Shown: positions 60,648 to 64,000 of the stretch, piece after piece
How positions within the stretch are numbered: the stretch's first letter is position 1
How the letters are laid out: every line of letters starts with the position of its first letter
Origin: Microcaldota archaeon
GTDB lineage: Archaea > Micrarchaeota > Micrarchaeia > Micrarchaeales > Micrarchaeaceae
Assembly: GCA_021799475.1 (NCBI GenBank)
Contig: JAJZAJ010000001.1
Location: 62,001-126,000, forward strand
Direction of reading: 5' to 3'
Length of the DNA: 64,000 bases
The notes under the pieces: generated by a model
Told to the model about the DNA's origin: nothing
The model's database searches: none
The model's input: only the letters and a program-made list of their open reading frames with translations
Program-made: the position numbers and the translations under genes

Positions 60648-61736
60648 GTGGCAGGAAAGAAGAGGAGAGAATCTGTATGGTATGCGATAACACATCCTCG
60701 TAAACTGGGCTCTGTTGAGTATCTAAGGCTCATAAACAGAGTAAGGATATTTGTCGCGGCCGGACTGCTTATCAGTATCTTCGTATTCCTTGTCCTCGCG
60801 TGGCTTGGTGGGATAAACAAGGTTGTTGATACGATTCTCTCGTCTGACTTTTATCTGTACGGGGCAGCATTCCTCGTGGTGTTCCTGGGCTTTGCTCTCA
60901 GGTTCGTCAAATGGAGCTATTATCTAAAACAGTTCAAGCTCAAAGTGCCCCTGCACAGAAGCATTCTCGTCTATTTTTCCCTGTACGCTATGGACATAAC
61001 TCCTGGTCAGATAGGCAGGATGATAGCCGCATATGCGCTGAGCAAGATATCCGACTCTGAAATAGTAGACGTGCTTCCTGTAGTCACAATGGATATATTC
61101 ACTGATTCGCTCGGATTTGCCGTTCTGACCCTGCTCGCCGCGCTGTACTTCAACCAATACCTGCTGCTTGTGATAGCGGCGGACCTGCTGCTTGTCCTGC
61201 CTACTTTCATCTTCCTTATAAACGGGTGGTTTTTCCACAGGACAAAGAATTTCATGGAAAGGCACACAATATTCAAGGTGTTTTCCCTCTATGGCGACGA
61301 ATACTTTGCCGCGCAGAGCAAGCTGAGCAGGCCGAAAGTATACGCAGTCTCTCTGCTTGTCACCATACCGTCTGCGTTCCTCTGGGCATCGGCGCTTTAC
61401 TTCACTTTTGCCGCTGTCGGAGTGAATGTGCCGCTTACCCAAAGCGTCTTTGTGTTCTCAACTTCTCAGCTTTTCGGAATGGTATCCGCAATACCAGGCA
61501 ACTTGGGAGTTACCGATGGAGCGCTCGTGGCGCTCAGCCAGAGCTATCTCCACGTCGCGGTGGCAACAAGCTATGCTGTTGCGATAATGGCAAGGCTTGC
61601 CACTCTGTGGTTTGGAATCCTATTCGGCTCAGTTTTCCTTTTCTATACCATGAAGTACTGGAAGATAAAGGATAAGGGAGGCGGGGTTGGCGGCAGATTT
61701 AAGTCAGCAGCTAGACGTTTGCGCCGGTTACGATAG
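60648..61736 (+). CDS. Flippase-like integral membrane protein (LPG synthase TM / UPF0104 type)
   Basis: A 362-residue protein with eight or nine transmembrane helices. GFALRFVKWSYYLKQFKL, DITPGQIGRMIAAYALSK and SAIPGNLGVTDGALVALSQS are typical of the lysylphosphatidylglycerol-synthase TM domain family, whose archaeal members (AglD-like) are linked to lipid-linked glycan handling. GTG at 60648 is the start. It overlaps the convergent threonine synthase 3' end by 26 bases. Confidence 0.85.
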   Translation: MAGKKRRESVWYAITHPRKLGSVEYLRLINRVRIFVAAGLLISIFVFLVLAWLGGINKVVDTILSSDFYLYGAAFLVVFLGFALRFVKWSYYLKQFKLKVPLHRSILVYFSLYAMDITPGQIGRMIAAYALSKISDSEIVDVLPVVTMDIFTDSLGFAVLTLLAALYFNQYLLLVIAADLLLVLPTFIFLINGWFFHRTKNFMERHTIFKVFSLYGDEYFAAQSKLSRPKVYAVSLLVTIPSAFLWASALYFTFAAVGVNVPLTQSVFVFSTSQLFGMVSAIPGNLGVTDGALVALSQSYLHVAVATSYAVAIMARLATLWFGILFGSVFLFYTMKYWKIKDKGGGVGGRFKSAARRLRRLR

Positions 61737-62754
61737 CGATAGAGCCAGCCGGTTTACTGATTTTCTCCCATGCGGCAACTGCGGACGCTCCTGCAAGCTC
61801 GGCTGTTATCCTTGCTTTTTCAAAAATAGATGATTTCGCGTCAGTCATTTCGTTTTCGCTTACAGACATAGCATACCCTCTTGTCTTCCGTATCGCATCA
61901 AGCGCATCTTCTCCGTATGTCGGATAGCCGACAGCTATGCCGTCCGCAGCGGTGTGCGGTTTTGCGTAGCGTATCTTCGAGGAGCCTGCGAATGCCATTA
62001 CTAGGGCGTCTGCTCCATCTGCCTGGACAGCTATTAGCCTCGGGTATCCGCGTATTGCGCCTGTTGAGCGCATGCGTTCATATGCTTTGAAGATCCCTGA
62101 GAATAGGGTTGCGTTGCCCACAGGCACGAATACATTCCTTATTCCTTTCGACTGGAGCGCAATCTCAAACCCGATCGTACTTTGACCCTCCTTCCTGTAG
62201 CAGTAGTCGCCTGCGAGAAACGCCCTTTTCCTTTTTGAATACTCCTCTGCAAGCTTTACCGCTTTCGTATAATCCCCTTCCACCAGGACCACATCCGCGT
62301 TGTGCGTATCGCGTATGTATTTTATTTTGACTTTATTTGTATATTTGCTTAAGTACACCTTCGCTCTTATACCGGATAGTTTTGCGAAGTATGATAGAGA
62401 TAGCGCCATGTTTCCCGTAGACGCACATACTATCTCTTTGTATCCGTATTCCTTTGCCTTCGAAATCTCGACAAGCGATCCCCTGTCCTTGAATGATCTT
62501 GTCGGCCATGAGGTTTCATCTTTTAACGCCAATCCGGCAAGATGGGATATGTGGGTCAGCGCATGGTTTTTTATGCGGTACCTGCAATGCGGAATGGCGC
62601 TGGAGAAATCCCAAAATGCCTTTGGAGATTCCGGCAATGTGAGCTTTCCTTTGTACTCGACTTCCAGCATGCTGCCGCACTTTCCACAGAGCTGCGAATC
62701 GTATGAGCTGTCGTATTCAGCATAGCACTTCCTGCATTCAAGGTAGTAGCGCAC
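61711..62754 (-). CDS. thrC: Threonine synthase
   Basis: A 347-residue PLP enzyme. An N-terminal zinc ribbon (CRKCYAEY, CGKCGSM) is followed by the PLP lysine in TRSFKDRGS and the phosphate-loop ASTGNMALSLS, then VPVGNATLFSG and IVTGANV. It makes threonine from O-phosphohomoserine. No neighbouring threonine genes. The length is a little short of the usual 390-400. Confidence 0.9.
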   Translation of the reverse strand: MRYYLECRKCYAEYDSSYDSQLCGKCGSMLEVEYKGKLTLPESPKAFWDFSSAIPHCRYRIKNHALTHISHLAGLALKDETSWPTRSFKDRGSLVEISKAKEYGYKEIVCASTGNMALSLSYFAKLSGIRAKVYLSKYTNKVKIKYIRDTHNADVVLVEGDYTKAVKLAEEYSKRKRAFLAGDYCYRKEGQSTIGFEIALQSKGIRNVFVPVGNATLFSGIFKAYERMRSTGAIRGYPRLIAVQADGADALVMAFAGSSKIRYAKPHTAADGIAVGYPTYGEDALDAIRKTRGYAMSVSENEMTDAKSSIFEKARITAELAGASAVAAWEKISKPAGSIAIVTGANV

Positions 62755-62821
62755 GCAGATAATTAGTAGTCTGTATTTTTATTTGGAAGCGTTTGCTGGC
62801 TGCTTTCTTCCGGAAGAGGAT

Positions 62822-63307
62822 TCATTTAGTCTCCAGCTGTACCGTGCCTTTTGAAGCACGCTTTGCCCTGATCCTGTCTCTTATCGATATGGATATAGAA
62901 AGCACGATTCCGCAGAGGAATGCAGATATGAAAAATATGTTTAGGTATGATAGAGGGACGAAGAAGTTGTAGACATCTCCGTTGAATGCTGCGAATGCGT
63001 TCGGCAGTGCGACATAATAGACAGCGAAGAACAGCGGCAGGATTATGAACATGGCTTTGAACTGGTGCTTCATGCTCTCACTCATCAACGGCATTAACTC
63101 CTTCTGCTTTTCCGTGATGTCCTCTTTCCTTTTCGACATCTCCTGCATCTCCTTCGTGAGTTCCTTCATGCGCAGCTGTATTTCCTTTACTCTTTTCTGA
63201 TTGACAAGCCTTCTCTGGAGGAACAGTGCAAAAGACGCATAGGCTACACCTATTACAAGCATGACTAAGACTATTTCTAGGGGCAATGGAGTTACTACAG
63301 CAACCAT
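62822..63307 (-). CDS. DUF106 / EMC3-TMCO1-type membrane protein insertase
   Basis: A 161-residue protein with three transmembrane helices (about 9-30, 83-105, 120-142) and a cytoplasmic coiled-coil hairpin between the first two (QKRVKEIQLRMKELTKEMQE). This is the topology of the archaeal YidC-like (Oxa1 superfamily) DUF106 proteins. It follows adk as in many archaeal secY-adk-DUF106 clusters. Confidence 0.9.
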   Translation of the reverse strand: MVAVVTPLPLEIVLVMLVIGVAYASFALFLQRRLVNQKRVKEIQLRMKELTKEMQEMSKRKEDITEKQKELMPLMSESMKHQFKAMFIILPLFFAVYYVALPNAFAAFNGDVYNFFVPLSYLNIFFISAFLCGIVLSISISIRDRIRAKRASKGTVQLETK

Positions 63308-63395
63308 GTCAAAACCAACAGCTCTGCTATCTAGCCAGTATAAGCACCTGTATGCTCATCTGCATATGCCATATGCATTTACAGATATATATAGA

Positions 63396-63977
63396 TTACT
63401 TTTCTGCTTCGTCGAAAGCATCTGCCGCGTGTTTTAGGAAAGCGCTGACCGTCTGTTTCATCCTCCCCTCTACGTTGTCTATTATATATAGAGGGATGTT
63501 TAGCGAAGATGAATAATAGGAGAGTATTGCGATGTTTATGCTCCTTTGCCTGTCAAGGATCAGGTCTGATTCTATCTCGCGTTTCCTTTTCCTGTCCCTT
63601 CTTCGCCTATCCCTTATCTCGTCATTGCTTGCATCGATGTAGACAAAGCCGACCGTATGCTTCATCACGTACAGCAGGTTAAAGGTTATCCCTGGAGAGA
63701 ACCTGCCGTTTTCTTCTACAGAAGCGTGCGTGTCAAGTATAGTATTTCCTTCCATCTTTGGAACATGCTTTGCTGCCTCCGTCTGCAGCTTTGTGCTGAT
63801 GCTATGCGGCAAGTACCTTATCTGATCCCTGTTCGTGACGTACTTCTTTTTGATAGCTATATCTAACAGGATATCGCCAAAGTTTACTACCTTGTAGTTT
63901 TCCCTTATGCGCCTGCTCGAGAGGATGGTTGTTTTTCCTGCGCCGGGAGAGCCGATCACTATGAGGAATTTTGGCAT
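63396..63977 (-). CDS. adkA: Archaeal adenylate kinase
   Basis: A 193-residue archaeal-type adenylate kinase, equilibrating AMP, ATP and ADP. P-loop VIGSPGAGKTT (7-17), VNFGDILLDIA, DQIRYLPHSI, ILDTHASV (archaeal AMP-binding variant) and DRRRRDRKRKRE (lid region) are clear. The usual partner secY would lie upstream, beyond the window edge. Confidence 0.93.
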   Translation of the reverse strand: MPKFLIVIGSPGAGKTTILSSRRIRENYKVVNFGDILLDIAIKKKYVTNRDQIRYLPHSISTKLQTEAAKHVPKMEGNTILDTHASVEENGRFSPGITFNLLYVMKHTVGFVYIDASNDEIRDRRRRDRKRKREIESDLILDRQRSINIAILSYYSSSLNIPLYIIDNVEGRMKQTVSAFLKHAADAFDEAEK

Positions 63978-64000
63978 ATTCTCAATAAGTAATAAATGTA

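Overview
This is an archaeal chromosome window. It encodes aEF1B, aNAC, aIF1A, aIF2-beta, ribosomal proteins uL15, uL30 and eS8, an MCM helicase, XPD, Lhr, archaeal adenylate kinase, DtdA and archaeal-type ProRS. It also has an archaeal 7S (SRP) RNA and many TATA-box promoters with short leaders. Compact gene spacing, short proteins, scattered ribosomal operons, an intron-bearing tRNA and a 23S gene with no 16S in view point to a small-genome DPANN lineage. The NADH-dehydrogenase membrane arm and K+-independent proton pyrophosphatase make me think of a Micrarchaeota/ARMAN-2-like organism. That placement is an inference from gene content; I could run no search.

Layout. 1-4 kb: Rad50 (cut by the window edge), aEF1B with a zinc-ribbon partner, a decayed TnpB tail, two orphan genes, TruD and an intron-containing tRNA-Ser(CGA). 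4-9 kb: a processive GT2 glycosyltransferase, DUF424, a 368-aa protein of unknown role, aNAC and a THUMP/FtsJ RNA methyltransferase. 9-12 kb: an accessory patch with a DUF4143-type ATPase, an operator-like repeat, a broken tRNA-Ala copy, a NUDIX hydrolase and an intact tRNA-Ala. Its geometry fits an old tRNA-targeted integration. 12-16.5 kb: aCPSF2 nuclease, coiled-coil protein, GT4, uL15 and uL30. 16.7-23.5 kb: a tight nuoHIJKLMN operon for the proton-pumping membrane arm of complex I, without nuoA-G. 24-30 kb: a surface protein, small regulators, a cysteine hydrolase and the membrane pyrophosphatase. 30-36 kb: acylphosphatase, aIF1A, aIF2-beta, SRP RNA, tRNA-Ser(GCU), the first pilin, GT2, ThpR, eS8 and ornithine carbamoyltransferase.

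36-46 kb is the most distinctive part. Two more pilins, with class III signal peptides and LamG-like domains, form with the 32-kb copy a three-member family. Their N- and C-termini are near-constant, their centres are variable, and a relic 3' end of a fourth copy remains. Next come a 23S rRNA gene with its own promoter, a secreted Lon-type (S16) protease, a membrane-anchored surface protein and a protein made of about a dozen near-identical 26-29-residue helical repeats. 46-64 kb holds XPD, a presenilin-type protease, Lhr, DtdA, an RNHCP protein, MCM, MetRS (apparent CUG start) with a separate tRNA-binding protein, ProRS, proline dehydrogenase, a HAD protein, a flippase-like membrane protein, threonine synthase, an EMC3/TMCO1-type insertase and adenylate kinase.

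How it fits together. The bioenergetic genes (Nuo arm, H+-PPase) build or use a proton gradient. The pilins, glycosyltransferases, secreted protease and sequon-rich anchored proteins describe an elaborate glycosylated surface, as expected of a small host-associated archaeon. The rest is translation, RNA maturation and replication or repair housekeeping.
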